The notes under the pieces are model-generated. The model was not told where the DNA came from and did not search any database. It saw only the letters and a program-made list of their open reading frames with translations. Positions 20,401-29,800 of a stretch of 64,000 bases of DNA are shown here, one piece after another. The number at the start of each line of letters is the position of its first letter. Position 1 is the stretch's first letter. A program made the translations under genes and the position numbers. Origin of the DNA: Theristus sp. LFF4_11 (lineage: Eukaryota > Nematoda > Chromadorea > Monhysterida > Xyalidae). Where the stretch lies: NCBI GenBank assembly GCA_030248135.1, contig JASANC010002037.1, positions 59,584-123,583 on the forward strand, given 5' to 3'.

Positions 20401-23400
20401 AGCAGTACTGAACGTGATTTTGTTAAGTTAACGTCAGAATAAGTGTTGTTAAAATTGCTTCTTTTCAATTGACAACAACCATAATCAGCATATTCTTTCA
20501 AGGAACATACACAGTTGCTTAAAGTCAATTCGTGGCATCGTCCATCAAAAAGGTAATCTTTCAACAATGGATCCTCGGGCGAATTGTTGTGTCGAAACCG
20601 ATCGAACACCGAGTCTGCCTGTCGTCGCCCGCGTCGTCCGGATCGACGGCGAGGATTTCGCTGTCGAAGCAGCTGTTGCCGTCGACGCCATACATTGCCT
20701 TTTTTAAAGAAAATGGCACAAGAAAGGCATCACAAAAACTCGAGGCATATTGTCCTGGCAAAATAAGGCATTCCCAATCGGCCACACTCAATGTTATTCA
20801 GCGGAACAACCTTACTTGCGCCGCGTTTCGTGCTGGCCGTTTGCGTTGTCGTCCGTGTTCGTGAACGGGCACCGCTGCTGTTCTGAGGGCGACGTCGTAC
20901 GCTCGTGCGGCGACCGTTTGATCCGCCCCGATTTCGATTTCGATTTCGCAACAGTTGTTGCCGTCGTTGCCACAAGCCGTCTGCAGAAAGAAGAAGAAGA
21001 AGACGAGCAATCGCTGGACATTACTTGGCTAAAAATGTGAGTCGGATCACTTTGCCAATTTTGAATTCCCGCGTCATGCATGAAACTGTTTACCCAGCGA
21101 TGATTTTTTATTTTGGTCCCGCAACTCAATGCGCGCATAGATATGTAGGCAAACAGTTTTATGGATGACGCGGGAATTCAAAATTGGTAAAGTGATCCGA
21201 GTCCCCCACGTAGGGCCGAGTCCCTTAGGCGACTTTCAATTGCCACATAAAGATTGGAACTAGTTTTCTTTCCACGTCTGCACACGCATTCAGTCGCAGA
21301 ACTTAAAAAAATTGATGTTACATTCTCTATGCGCGCATTGAGTCTCGGGACGAAAACAAAAGCTCCATACCACGTCGTCCACCGGTCGGCCGCCGCCTAC
21401 GCGACTGATTCGGTCTCCTCGTGCGCGCCCGAGCGCGCTGGCGGATCGGCGTCGGAGTGGGGGTGGAAGCGGTTCTTCTCGGTTGAACGCTGCTCGTTTG
21501 CGGCTGCTCGCGAAGCACCAGCTCCACGTCCTCATCGTCCTTGCCGGCCGATTTTGCTGTGCTCGCCGTCGTTGTTCTCGCCAGTAGCTGCTGACGACGT
21601 CGCCAAACGTCATTCGCTGCAGAGAAATCATCTTTTGAAGAATTCTGCATCTCTATTGTAGATTTATTCGAACGTGTCCGGACTAAAATGACGTCATTTG
21701 CTTTAAAAACGCCCGTTTGTCAAAGTACAGGCACTAAAATGTCAGTTTGGTGTGACTGATTCCGACATTCACCATTTGTTTACGGGAAGAAATCGGCTAA
21801 ATGGAAAGTCTGGTCTGCAGTGAGCGGTAAGCGCATGTTTGGCGGCACATGACGTCATTTCAGTGGGACACGTTTAAAAAAAATAAGCCATACAATCGAA
21901 ACTCTAAATTATAGGCAATTCAGCTGCTTGGTTGGTGATTACCCCGTGATGTGGGCAAACCGTGCAGGCATTGCCGTGGAGGTGGAGTTTTTCCTGCACA
22001 GAATGCATGCATCACGTGATTCACAAATTAATCAGCGGATTGTCTATAATTTAGAGTTCGATTGTATCTATTTTATTCATAGAAGTGTTGTTTGTCAATG
22101 AGAACACCAGAGCGATAGGTGAAATTGCAAAGAGTGAAAAGCTCATCACACACCCGTTGTTGTACTGGTGACTGTTGTCGCCGTTGGTCTGCGGCCTCTG
22201 TTGCGCAACAACTGTTGTCGTCGTCGCCACAACGCGTCTGAAAGTTTCTCCATTTTATGCAAGGCGCCAAATATCTCACATCACCTTCGTTCCAAAGCTG
22301 CTTTCATGTGTTTCCCATGATATCCTATCCCTCGTGTAAAACCAGATTGAGACAGCAAACAAAAAACAAAAAAACCTCTCTGAAAGTGGATTTAGTCGTT
22401 TCAATGAAATTCAATTATGTGCCTTTGAAAATTTACGTTACCTCTGTCAACAGTGGTGGTGGTCTGTGGCGACGTTGGCGTTGTGCTTGTTGTTGTCACC
22501 GCTGTAGTCATCGAGTCAAGTGCGGTAAGCGGTTGCGTGAGTTTGGTGGCAACTGAAACGTTGCAGTGCTAAGCAAAGTGGCAAATCGAACAAACTTTGT
22601 ACTTTTGCCATTCACAGCAAGAAAAAACAGTTCTGAAAAGAACAAAAACAAGAAGCAATAACACTGATTTCGCGGAGCGATAACTGAAAATAAGGCAGAG
22701 GAAAGTTCAGCGCCTGGCCGTGCCACAAGAACAAAATGTTTTTGGCTCTCTGTGTAGAGACAACCAACCACAGTGAGGTATGACCTATTTTTTTAAACGT
22801 GTCCCACTGAAATGACGTCATGTGCCGCCAAACATGCGCTTGCCGTTCACAGCAAACAAGACCTTCCGTTTAGCCGGTTTCTTCCCGTAAACAAATGGTG
22901 AATGTCGAATCAGTCACAACAAACTGACATTTTAGTGCCTGTACTTTTACAAACGGGCGTTTTTAAAGCAAATGACGTCATTTTAGTCCGGACACGTTTT
23001 AATAAATTCACAATAAAACATATAAAAGACAACCTCTACCACACTCACCAAAGGTCGGCTCACGAGTGGATTCCCGCCATCTGCCTGTCACCACGCGGGT
23101 CGTCAGCAAAGTGTCTCGTTCCTGTTCGACGGCGTCGTTTGCTTCGCGATCCGTTCCGCTCGTGACGTACTTCTGCAGCGCCTGAAGATAGTGACCGTCT
23201 TGGCAGATGTGAATCTGACGACGAAATCGCCGTGGACTCTGCTTGAGACCATTGTCGGCTGAAAGAAAATGAACACCAATTGTTTGAAAAAAACTGTTTT
23301 ATGAAAATGGAATTTAGTTTTGAGAAGTTTGTTTTTCCACAGCTTCTTATCTTCCATTTTCTTTTGTTTCGAGGCTGATTTCGTTTCCTCGTGTCATAGG

Positions 23401-25727
23401 GATAGGGAAACGTTTCATAGATTGTGCGCGTTTGTGCCAACAAACGTTCTGAAAGTATTTGGAAAGTAAAACTGCACGGAAAACTATTTAGACACAAAAG
23501 CGCCACGACATTTCGGCAACGACGTCGTCTCCGGCCAACCGAACGGCTCCGATTCAGGAATGGGACAGTCGCCGATCGCCAGTTCGTTCACGGACATTTT
23601 CAAACCACGCAACTTGTGACGTCGATTGAAGGTGCACTTGTTGATTTGATGTCGGATCCCTTCGTTTTTTTTGGTTTTTTTGTGCTTTTATGGTATTTGA
23701 TTTTGTTTTTTTATACTTTTTTAATTTAGTCAAGAAGACGGCGAGGCATAGAATAACTCAACGAAACTTACTGGGAATGTGCACCCCTTCCGTCAACCAT
23801 TGGCATACGCGGCCTCGAATAAACTGGTGACTAAAATAATATGTTGTTTTTTTAGTTTTAATCAACGCGGAACTATCACAATCAACATCAGCACACCAGT
23901 GACCAGACGATTGTATTGTTTGTTGCACCAATTCTCTCAAAAAATTTCGCCTCACATAAAGTAATGCATGAATAAAAAAGTTGAGGTTTTTAGGGTCGTT
24001 TAAAAAACGCTTTGAAAACATGCGAAACATACAGTGTGTTTCTTCAAACCTGTTAGATTCGCTCGCAGAATACAAGAGCACACGGAACTTTTTGCATCAG
24101 AGAAGAATGGCCGGGAATCTGTTTTGGTTGGAATCAACAAAACCTAGTTTGTTATGCTTAAATCTGTACGTACATTCTATATGTCATTGTTATCTTACCC
24201 ACCCGATCCCGTTCATTCATCTTTCGTAATAACCTGCTGTATCTTCCGGTTCTTCCAGCATTCTGCCGACAAAGATGACAGATTCAAAGAAACACACTGT
24301 AACCGATTTGTATTACACACTGACGTGATCATGACCGCCTGGATGGCCTGCACCGGCTGCACGCTGTGGTCAGTCTCAACGAGCGTGTCCCACGGCGCCG
24401 CCAGTGAGCGCATCGCCGTGTACGCGCAGCTGTCGGTGTCCGGGATGCGATTCGACGAATGGCAACATTGCCAGCTGACACTGGAAACAGTTGAACACGG
24501 TGTTGTAAACGCGCTGTTAATAAATAAATAAAAACATTTGAAGTGTCCGCTGTTCGGTCCGTTGGGGTGTCCCGGAAATAAAAACGCTCATATCAGCAGC
24601 ACTGGGACTGAGTAGCGAACCCACCATCGGCTTTTTTTGTGCGACTACGGTACTTTTATTTCCGGGACGGGACACTGCGGCGGATAGGACACAATTTTCT
24701 TCAGCGCGATGTTTCACTTCACGACTTTACCGATCACAATTATAGATCCATTTTAGATCATTTCCATTACATTTTACAATTTAGATCCTTTCGATCCCAA
24801 TTTAGACCTTTCGTCAACAGTAGCTCGCGTTTACTGTAACACGCATTCATGGACCAATTCATTCAGCGCTAGCTGTCAGAACTTCCACTGCTACACCATG
24901 AATGCTCTCTTAAGCCCACGGTACTCACAGTCTGATCGGTGCCTCGCCGCTGGCAGTGCTGTTCTTCAGTCTGGTCGAGAATCCGGCCAAATATTCGTCG
25001 CACGAGCAACTGGTATCTAAGTTGTCCAGCAGCAGGTTGTCAGCACGGGTCAAGGCGAACTCGCGCTTGCTGACGCACAGCTGTGTAGCCTGTGTGGCGT
25101 TGAGAAGGAGAAAAATGGAAAACAATATGTAGGTACTGTGTATGAACACCGAACGGATCAAGCACAACACTTGGTGGGTCTCATTTTATCTTCGATGCAA
25201 TTTATTCCGCTTGATGTGCGAGAAAAACACAAACAAGAACTCGAGAGTGGTGATTTGTCCGGGTGGGGGAGTCACTAAATGAGGCCAACCCCACTTCGGC
25301 ATCTGATGTTGGCCAGCTGCGCCGAGCTGGCAGGGAGAAATATGCAAATGAAAAACGCAATGCAAAACCATCCATCCAAAAAAAAACAGCGAAACTGTCA
25401 GCGAAAACAAAAAAGCAAATATTACGATGCTACATCGTAATCAAAACGCACCCGATCGTTCTCCATGAAGTCACGACACAACATTCGCACGGCGATATCA
25501 GAGAATCGTTTTGTTCGTCGCCAGTTTCGCGACGCCTGGCCTTTCTGCAGCCAAATATCGGATGTGAACTGGTTTCGCTCGCATCTCTGATCCTCCTCCG
25601 CCGTTCCGAACGACGATTTCAACTCAACCAACTTGCAGAAAGCGGCGGGCAAGAAAAAATGCACGAGCAGACAGCACCGCAGCACCAGTGCGCTTGCGGG
25701 CACAATTCGTTGTGGGTGATCGGCCAT
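11497..25727 (-). CDS. Giant secreted modular cysteine-rich protein (26 exons, about 1,600 aa)
   Basis: No family recognised for the whole. Exons: 25434-25727, 24929-25089, 24325-24480, 23772-23830, 23049-23258, 22442-22552, 22154-22237, 21371-21616, 20816-20980, 20511-20698, 20289-20407, 19842-20042, 19387-19572, 18732-19063, 17854-18207, 17309-17485, 16770-16961, 16377-16604, 15874-16056, 15157-15372, 14440-14625, 14102-14259, 13792-13858, 13177-13323, 12679-12879, 11497-11675. Every junction keeps phase. The start has a signal peptide (hydrophobic core ALVLRCCLLVHFFLPAAFC). Residues 30-290 and 560-725 are cysteine-rich, with VSWQCC, FEVMCC and LRFNIC, faintly recalling dermatopontin. Then come Arg/Thr-rich exons, a Q/N/P-rich exon and the six-cysteine array. 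The join 19387/19063 is the weakest: without it the first part would stop at a TAA (19383) and the second would have no start codon. Probably extracellular matrix or cuticle; function unknown. Confidence 0.5.
11998..12170. mobile_element. Family C MITE (diverged)
   Basis: Starts AAACTCAATGCGCGCA, with GACGCGGAAATTCAAAAAATGGTAAAGTGTCCCGAGT-like sequence in pieces and GGCGATTTTGAA; ends TTTTCCGCGTCTGCAAGCAA. In an intron of the giant gene. Confidence 0.5.
12195..12660. mobile_element. Long palindromic foldback element split by a hAT-like insertion
   Basis: The arms mirror each other: GTGGCGGCCAAAAGTGTTGG / CCGACATTTTTGGCCGCAAC at the outside, GTGTGTGCTGTGTGTTGCGC / TGCACAGCACACACGCGCGC further in, and CGTACAAACGCTATT ... 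AACGTTGGGT / ACCCAACGTTGCCCATAA ... AATAGCGTTTGTACGG at the centre. The left arm is interrupted by the element at 12248-12436. It sits in the intron between the 12679-12879 and 11497-11675 exons of the giant gene. Confidence 0.5.
12248..12436. mobile_element. hAT-like MITE with perfect 8-bp target duplication
   Basis: Terminal inverted repeats TAGTGTTGGGTCGGTTA and TAACCGACTCAACACTA. The flanks are identical 8-mers GCGCGCGT (12240-12247 and 12437-12444), the target-site duplication length of hAT elements. The interior is a reiterated TTTCGGTCGG/CGGTTTCGG motif with no coding capacity. It is nested inside the foldback at 12195-12660. Confidence 0.5.
12881..12968. mobile_element. Family D hairpin MITE at a 3' splice site
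   Basis: Near-perfect hairpin: GGCATTCATGAAGCAGTA on one side and TACTGCTTCATGAATGCC on the other. On the coding strand it ends about ten bases before the AG of the acceptor for the 12679-12879 exon, so its terminal TGAATGCCGCTTG forms the pyrimidine-rich tract. Confidence 0.5.
14626..14722. mobile_element. Family D hairpin MITE at a 3' splice site
   Basis: Hairpin with arms AATTTATGAAACAGTATTTG and CTAAATACTGCTTCATGAAT, loop GTGTTAAAACATAG. Its terminal sequence (ATAAATTCGCCTTCAAG on the coding strand) runs straight into the acceptor of the 14440-14625 exon. Confidence 0.5.
14928..15130. mobile_element. Family F MITE (partial)
   Basis: Carries TATGTCTGTTTAAACATGTCAC, CTTCGCAGAATGGTGAGCTC and CAAGAGGCGCAAGAAAACAT, matching the left part of family F in diverged form; the right end is degraded. 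In the 14626-15156 intron. Confidence 0.5.
15388..15562 (-). mobile_element. tRNA-derived SINE (second family)
   Basis: On the minus strand the head has box A TGGCCTGGTGG and box B GATCGAGTCCC at tRNA spacing, with CCCCGTG/CGAGGGG as an imperfect stem. The body ends ATCGCCTAAA. Related copies: 30533-30662 and a short tail at 53596-53645 (TTAGGCGAT...AGCCAGGGCTAAC). Confidence 0.5.
15630..15815. mobile_element. Family A MITE, complete
   Basis: Ends CAGTCGACCTCTAAATTATG and ATAATTTAGAGTTCGACTG; inner arms CAATCAGCTGATTG and CCAACCAATCACCTGATTG; core GGAGGCGGGGTCTCTG. Lies in the 15373-15873 intron of the giant gene, together with the SINE at 15388-15562. Confidence 0.5.
16646..16707. mobile_element. 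Family D hairpin MITE (short copy)
   Basis: GGCATTCATGTTGTCGCACA on one side, TGCTGCATCATGAATGGCCC on the other. It occupies the middle of the 165-bp intron between two module exons. Confidence 0.5.
16972..17206. mobile_element. Family F MITE
   Basis: Ends TGTTTGTTTGAACGTGTCAC and its inverse AGCCAGGTTTAAGTAAACACACTG; interior CAGAATAAGAGCTTTTGCGA. In the 16962-17308 intron. Confidence 0.5.
17560..17714. mobile_element. Family A MITE
   Basis: GCGATCAGCTGATTGGTTGG on the left, CGTGTGCACCGCCAACCGGT on the right, with GTTGCTGTGGAGGCCGGAGT between. Adjacent to a family D hairpin in the same intron. Confidence 0.5.
17715..17812. mobile_element. Family D hairpin MITE, complete
   Basis: Arms GGCGCATTCATGAAGCAGTA and TACTGCTTCATGAATGCCCC with TTTAGTGA/TCACTAAA continuing inward. 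In the 17486-17853 intron of the giant gene. Confidence 0.5.
18216..18710. repeat. 12-bp minisatellite, about 41 copies
   Basis: Tandem GTACACTATGTG units, almost perfect apart from one break near 18303-18325 (TATGATAGTACACTACG) and a few single-base variants. The unit holds two near-palindromes (GTAC and CACTATGTG), so both strands can fold. It lies in the intron between the Q/N/P-rich exon and the first cysteine exon of the giant gene. Twelve is a multiple of three, so long frames stay open by chance. Confidence 0.5.
18732..19063 (-). other. Q/N/P-rich low-complexity exon of the giant gene
   Basis: The 110 codons are dominated by Gln and Asn, then Gln/Pro/Ala, ending in Pro/Ser/Leu. It has no start codon of its own: upstream in frame is a stop and no ATG. 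Its 5' phase matches the donor GTAATG at 19387. Such composition is prion-like or a flexible linker. It joins the N-terminal cysteine-rich part to the module array. Confidence 0.5.
19118..19365. mobile_element. Family C MITE
   Basis: TTTTGGTCCCGAGACTCAAT then GCGCGCATAGATAGC on the left; GGAATTCAAAATTTGTTAAA; ends with TTTCCACGTCTGCACGCGCA and TTGAGTCGCAGAAC. In the intron joining the two halves of the giant gene. Confidence 0.5.
19656..19818. mobile_element. Family A MITE, complete
   Basis: CAGTCGAACTCTAAATTATA at the left end and ATAAATTAGAGTTCG at the right; inner CAACTAGCTGATTGGTTGGT and ACCAACCAATCAGCTGACAG. In the 19573-19841 intron. Confidence 0.5.
20125..20288. mobile_element. Family A MITE abutting a 5' splice site
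   Basis: Arms GGCAATCAGCTGACTGG and CCAACCAATCAGCTGATTG. On the coding strand the element's end (AGAGTCGATCTTTAAATAG) begins 3-4 bases inside the intron, so the donor GTAAGAGTCG is built across the exon/MITE border of the 20289-20407 exon. Confidence 0.5.
21025..21360. mobile_element. Family C MITE, compound copy
   Basis: Two overlapping family C units: GGATCACTTTGCCAATTTTG to CTCAATGCGCGCATAG, then TATGGATGACGCGGGAATTC through to CTATGCGCGCATTGAGTCTC. The outer end lies about ten bases from the donor of the 21371-21616 exon. Confidence 0.5.
21664..21890. mobile_element. Family B MITE, complete
   Basis: Terminal inverted repeats CGTGTCCGGACTAAAATGAC and CGTGTCCCACTGAAATGACG (complement of the right end), each with a TGACGTCA palindrome. 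Interior GGCACTAAAATGTCAGTTTG and TTTACGGGAAGAAATCGGCT. No coding capacity. Confidence 0.5.
21893..22067. mobile_element. Family A MITE, complete
   Basis: CAATCGAAACTCTAAATTAT at the left end and ATAATTTAGAGTTCGATTG at the right. Directly follows the family B copy; together they fill most of the 21617-22153 intron. Confidence 0.5.
22790..23010. mobile_element. Family B MITE, complete
   Basis: Inverse orientation to the copy at 21664: ACGTGTCCCACTGAAATGAC at the left, AAATGACGTCATTTTAGTCC at the right, same interior. In the 22553-23048 intron. Confidence 0.5.
24025..24175. mobile_element. Family F MITE, degraded
   Basis: ACAGTGTGTTTCTTCAAACCTGTTAGATTCGCTCGCAGAATACA (in pieces) resembles the family F left end; the other end is not clear. 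In the 23831-24324 intron. Confidence 0.5.
24543..24692. repeat. Short inverted-repeat element
   Basis: The outer ends GTGTCCGCTG...GTGTCCCGGAAATAAAA on the left are mirrored by TTTTATTTCCGGGACGGGAC...GGACAC on the right, a total of about 150 bp. A small MITE of a family not seen elsewhere in this window. Confidence 0.5.
24838..24915. mobile_element. Family D hairpin MITE (diverged)
   Basis: ACGCATTCATGGACCAATTC on one side, CACCATGAATGCTCTCTTAA on the other; ends about 14 bases from the donor of the 24929-25089 exon. Confidence 0.5.
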
Positions 25728-26858
25728 GCCGGCTAATATTTTTCTTTATTTAGCTTTTTTATGCTTGTTGCAGAAACATTAAGTATGTTTGTTTAAACCT
25801 GTCACTGTACTTTCGCAGAATACAGAGCATGAAAAATTTTGGATTTCTGACATAAAAGAAAAAAGTTGGTTTGGACGAAAAAAAGGACGACTGTATCGGG
25901 CTTGGTTGAAATTAAATACCCCGTTTGTGGCTAGATATGTGTTTTTGAAACTGGGAACCCTTGTGGCTCGGACACTTCCGAAACGCAACTTGACTGAAAC
26001 GCCCAGTTTTCGTACTGTATGTGCATTTTATGACGTGTGTGTGTATTATATTATATTATGCATGTGTGTTTTCTGGCTGGAACGTCATGCGTTTTTGTAA
26101 AATACGTTCACGTAATTGTTGTAATCATCTTCTGTTTTCAAAACAAACTTTATTGACCAATTTGAAATACCGTTCCAACGCATTTTTTCGTTTTTATTTC
26201 AAATTTCATAAAACTAAAAGCATAATTTTGAAATTGTTTGTTCCTGTGTCTGGTTTTAAGGTATCCAGGCGCAAAAAACATTGTGTTTTCTTGCTTCGCT
26301 CACGGAAATCAAACCGCAATATCATTTTTATGCAATTACGATGTATTAGTGCATTATAATTGTAAAAGGTTCAAAAACTGCTCCTGTGTGCATTGCGGAA
26401 AGTTGGAATAACATAACCCCAAATCGGAATACAGAAAGCCGTAAAAAATATTTTCGACGACCACTGAGTAGTAGGCCACCTGCACTGTACAGCATGTCTA
26501 CCTGTATGTCTAAAGATTCATAAAACTTTTTCAAATGTTCTGTTTGAAACTTACAGCTTTTTCAACCCCTAATCAACAACAAAACGTCAAACAAAGTCTA
26601 AAACAATAAATAAATGTAAAATAATCTTAACTTCATAATTTTTAAGCGAACATGCACATGTTCAACCTAAACCAAAAAATGTTGGGTCATGTTGCTAAAC
26701 GACACAGAAACAAGAAACATTTTTCTGTTCAGACAGGCAATTGGCGAGGGCAGGACAATGGAATTATCAATACTTGGAAACATTTACGAAAACATTTTGG
26801 ATTCAAAACAACACATTTTCAAAAGGCTCAAAACAAACCTTTTTCGAAAACCGCCAAA
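25728..26858. other. Divergent intergenic region with a family F MITE
   Basis: Separates the start of the giant gene (minus) from the start of the Cys-loop channel (plus), so both promoters should lie here. A family F MITE occupies 25783-26035 (AGTATGTTTGTTTAAACCTG, CAGAATACAGAGCATG). The rest is AT-rich; I see no clear TATA box or further gene. Confidence 0.5.
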
Positions 26859-29800
26859 ATGGACGACAACAAAATGGCAATTATCTATACAATGGGATGT
26901 CGTACTTTACTGATCAGCTTGTTTTTCTACTTTATCTTATTTGATGCCGTCTGTTCACGAAAACTCAGCGACTCATTTATTGTTCATAAACTGTTGAAAA
27001 AGTACAATCCGTTCGTACGACCAATGGGTGACACCAACTTCTCGATGCCCATGGGCGGGCCTGTGATTGTGCATATCAGCTTGCTACTGCATGTCATCAC
27101 GAAAGTCGATGATGCCAACATGGTAAACTCATCACTGACTCATAACACTGCATGCATCCAAGAGTTTGCGCGTGCGTGTGCTGCATGCGTGAGTGTGCGT
27201 GCGTGCGTGCGTGCGTGAGTGCGTGGTGCAGTTTCAACAAAAACAGCAAAACGTACAGTCTCACATTTACCACAGTCATTTTGCCTCTTTCTTTCTGCAG
27301 CAATACGCTGCGCAAATCATGTTTCGTGAGCGATGGATTGATCGTCGACTCGCATTCGGTGACAAGACAGTCCGTGACTCCGTTGGTCTGCCTCCGTCAA
27401 GTCGCCTGTACCCGAACGACGTCGTGCTTCCGATGTACGGAAACGACGGCGAACGCAACTCAATCTGGATGCCGGACACCTTCTTTGCGGTTCGCAGAAA
27501 TTTTCCCAGCTTTTGATTAGAATTTTCACTTCATTTATCCGAATTGCACGGATTATTGCATTGATTATATCGAAACGATTTTGAAAACTATCGAAAATTA
27601 CCAGAACGAAAAGGAAGCACGGAAACACACGGTGGACCGAGAAAACCGATTGATTCGCATCTACAGTGACGGCACCATCAAATATAACGTTCGGTTCGTG
27701 ATTTCTCCAAGCTGGCGAAACACGACTGAATGCAATTTTAGCAATTTTGCAGTCTCTCGTTGGTGCTCTCGTGCCCGATGTACCTTGAACAATATCCAAT
27801 GGATGTTCAGAAATGCGCGATTGAAATGGCCAGCTATGCATACACGACCAGGTGGTATAATTATAGGCTATCCGCTGATTGGTTGTTGCACACACGTGAT
27901 GCACATGCTTGCTGTGCAGGTCAGAGACCTCCGCAGCAATGCCTGCATAGAAAGCATGTCTGACGTGTCACCAGCCAATCAGCTTATAGCCGATGATTTA
28001 CAGTTTCTCTGTGCATGATTATTCGCAAACGACAGTTCAGTTTGCTTCACGACGAAAAGCTGTGTCATTATTGTTTAAAAATTTGTGAATTCTACAGGGA
28101 CATCTCGTACGTATGGCGTCAGCCGATACCGATGCAGTTAAACGACGACATTCATGAAAAGAGCTCACCGACATTTGCGCTGAGCAATGTCACAACCGGC
28201 AGTTGCTCCAGCTGCACTAATACAGGTGAAACACTGCTACTGTGAACTACGGCAGGTATACGGTAGTGATCCCGGCACGAAAAGATTTTCAATTCACGAA
28301 AGAAGCTCACCGACGCTCAAGCTGAGCAATGTCACAAGCGGCAATTGCTCCTGGTGTACTAATACAGGTTAAATACTGCTACTGTGAACTACGGTAGGCA
28401 TACGGTAGCGATCCCGGCAAGAAAATAAATTTATTTTCGTTTGAGGTTGCTACAGTTGCCTGCGAACGAACGTCGTGTTTCGCCGTCGTTTCGGCAACTA
28501 TTTGATTCAGGTAATTCTGATATCGTTGCAAATTTTTTTCAATTCGCATTGATCCATTTTATGTTGTTTCGATATTGGTGGCACATCTCACAGTTTATAC
28601 ACTTCGAGGTACATACATCCTGTAAAACTTTTCTCGTTAAACAAAAATAAAATAACAATTGTGGTGTGCAGGTCTATGCACCATCAACAATGCTGGTGAT
28701 GCTCAGCTGGGTGAGCTTCTGGCTCGACAGCACTGCTGTGACGGGACGGACGACTTTGGGCGTGACAACACTGCTGAGTGTCACAGCACAGGTACACATT
28801 TGACATTTGTTGGACATACACATAAAACCTGTGCCAGTTTTGTGTCCCATCAACTTTTTGGGCATAACTAAAGCGCCATTCATGGAGCTTGAAGCGCTAG
28901 CGTCACTTCGCTGCGCATTCATGAAGCAAAAACAGCGCAGCTGCACATGCTTAAGCTGATGGCAGCGCTTCAGCGCGCGCTAACTGGGTAGACGAATATT
29001 AAAAAGTGTTTCTCGTGAAGTTGTGAGATTAGCACACGTGGTTTCAGAAAATTTTTTGTGGTAGCCCCGTTTTCTCAGCATGTGTGACGTCATTCCTGCA
29101 TGACAGGCTCTAATACTAGCCCCATCTATGTTCAGTCCTCCGTTATCAACAGTCGTCTGCCGCCGGTCGCTTACATCAAAGCAATCGACATTTGGCTGAA
29201 CGGCTGCATGGCGTTCATATTTTGTGCTCTGCTTGAATTCGCGTGCGTCGCTTTTCTGACGCATCCGCATCGACTGTTGAAGGCAAAGGTGTGTACGATT
29301 GAGTGTTTTTTTGTATTTCGGGACAGGGCACAGGAATCACCGTGATATCATCAATTCTTAGCGTGATAGCACGTCCAATAAGAGTGTTGAAAAACTCTGC
29401 ACTTTTCATAAACCGCTGGCTATTCCACCTAAGAAACGCATCACCACCGCCGCTGTGGTCAGCCAAAACGCGGGCCCTTACAAGCAGCCGACCAGTGCGC
29501 AAACGAATGACTGGCTGTACGACATTGAACAACACGATGGCGTCACCGCAACACTGACGCAAGTCTGTGTGGATATTCGGATGATCAAACACTGATTATT
29601 GTGCAATTTTTCGAAAAAAACACGCAATTACCGATCCAAAAAAATTTCCGGTTCCGTCGCGCAATCGACTGTTGGTGCCGCTCTGCTGGCACGACTATTG
29701 GCCGGACGACATCCTGCCGAGCAGCCAATCAGCGGCGCACCATCAATCGTTCAACAGCCGCTTCAAACGCGAGTCCGGCTTTCTGGACACCATTTTGCAG

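Larger units (their letters stand above)
20511..22237 (-). other. Four exons sharing a W-x-R-R-Q-Q-L-L opening motif
   Basis: Exons 22154-22237, 21371-21616, 20816-20980 and 20511-20698 each begin, after a split phase-1 codon, with a near-identical motif: LWRRRQQLLRNR, VWRRRQQLLART, LWQRRQQLLRNR, VWRRRQQLLRQR. The rest of each exon is basic and Arg/Thr/Ser-rich. Three of the four end in phase 1, again symmetric exons. Another frame over the same DNA also looks repetitive, but only this frame fits the splice phases. Confidence 0.5.

Noticed and set aside
20798..21010. Cys/Asn-rich reading of the repeat exons (CGNDGNNCCE-type)
   Set aside because: This second frame also repeats between exons but does not fit the splice phases, whereas the W-x-R-R-Q-Q-L-L frame does at every junction.
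23500..23640. Extra exon of the giant gene (frame with GDCPIPESEPFGW on the minus strand)
   Set aside because: The frame looks protein-like, but there is no pyrimidine tract or good acceptor, and exons 23772-23830 and 23049-23258 join in phase without it. It could be an alternative exon.
28292..28378. Second loop C copy as a working alternative exon
   Set aside because: It has no acceptor of its own and a TAA directly after the loop, so it cannot give a full channel.
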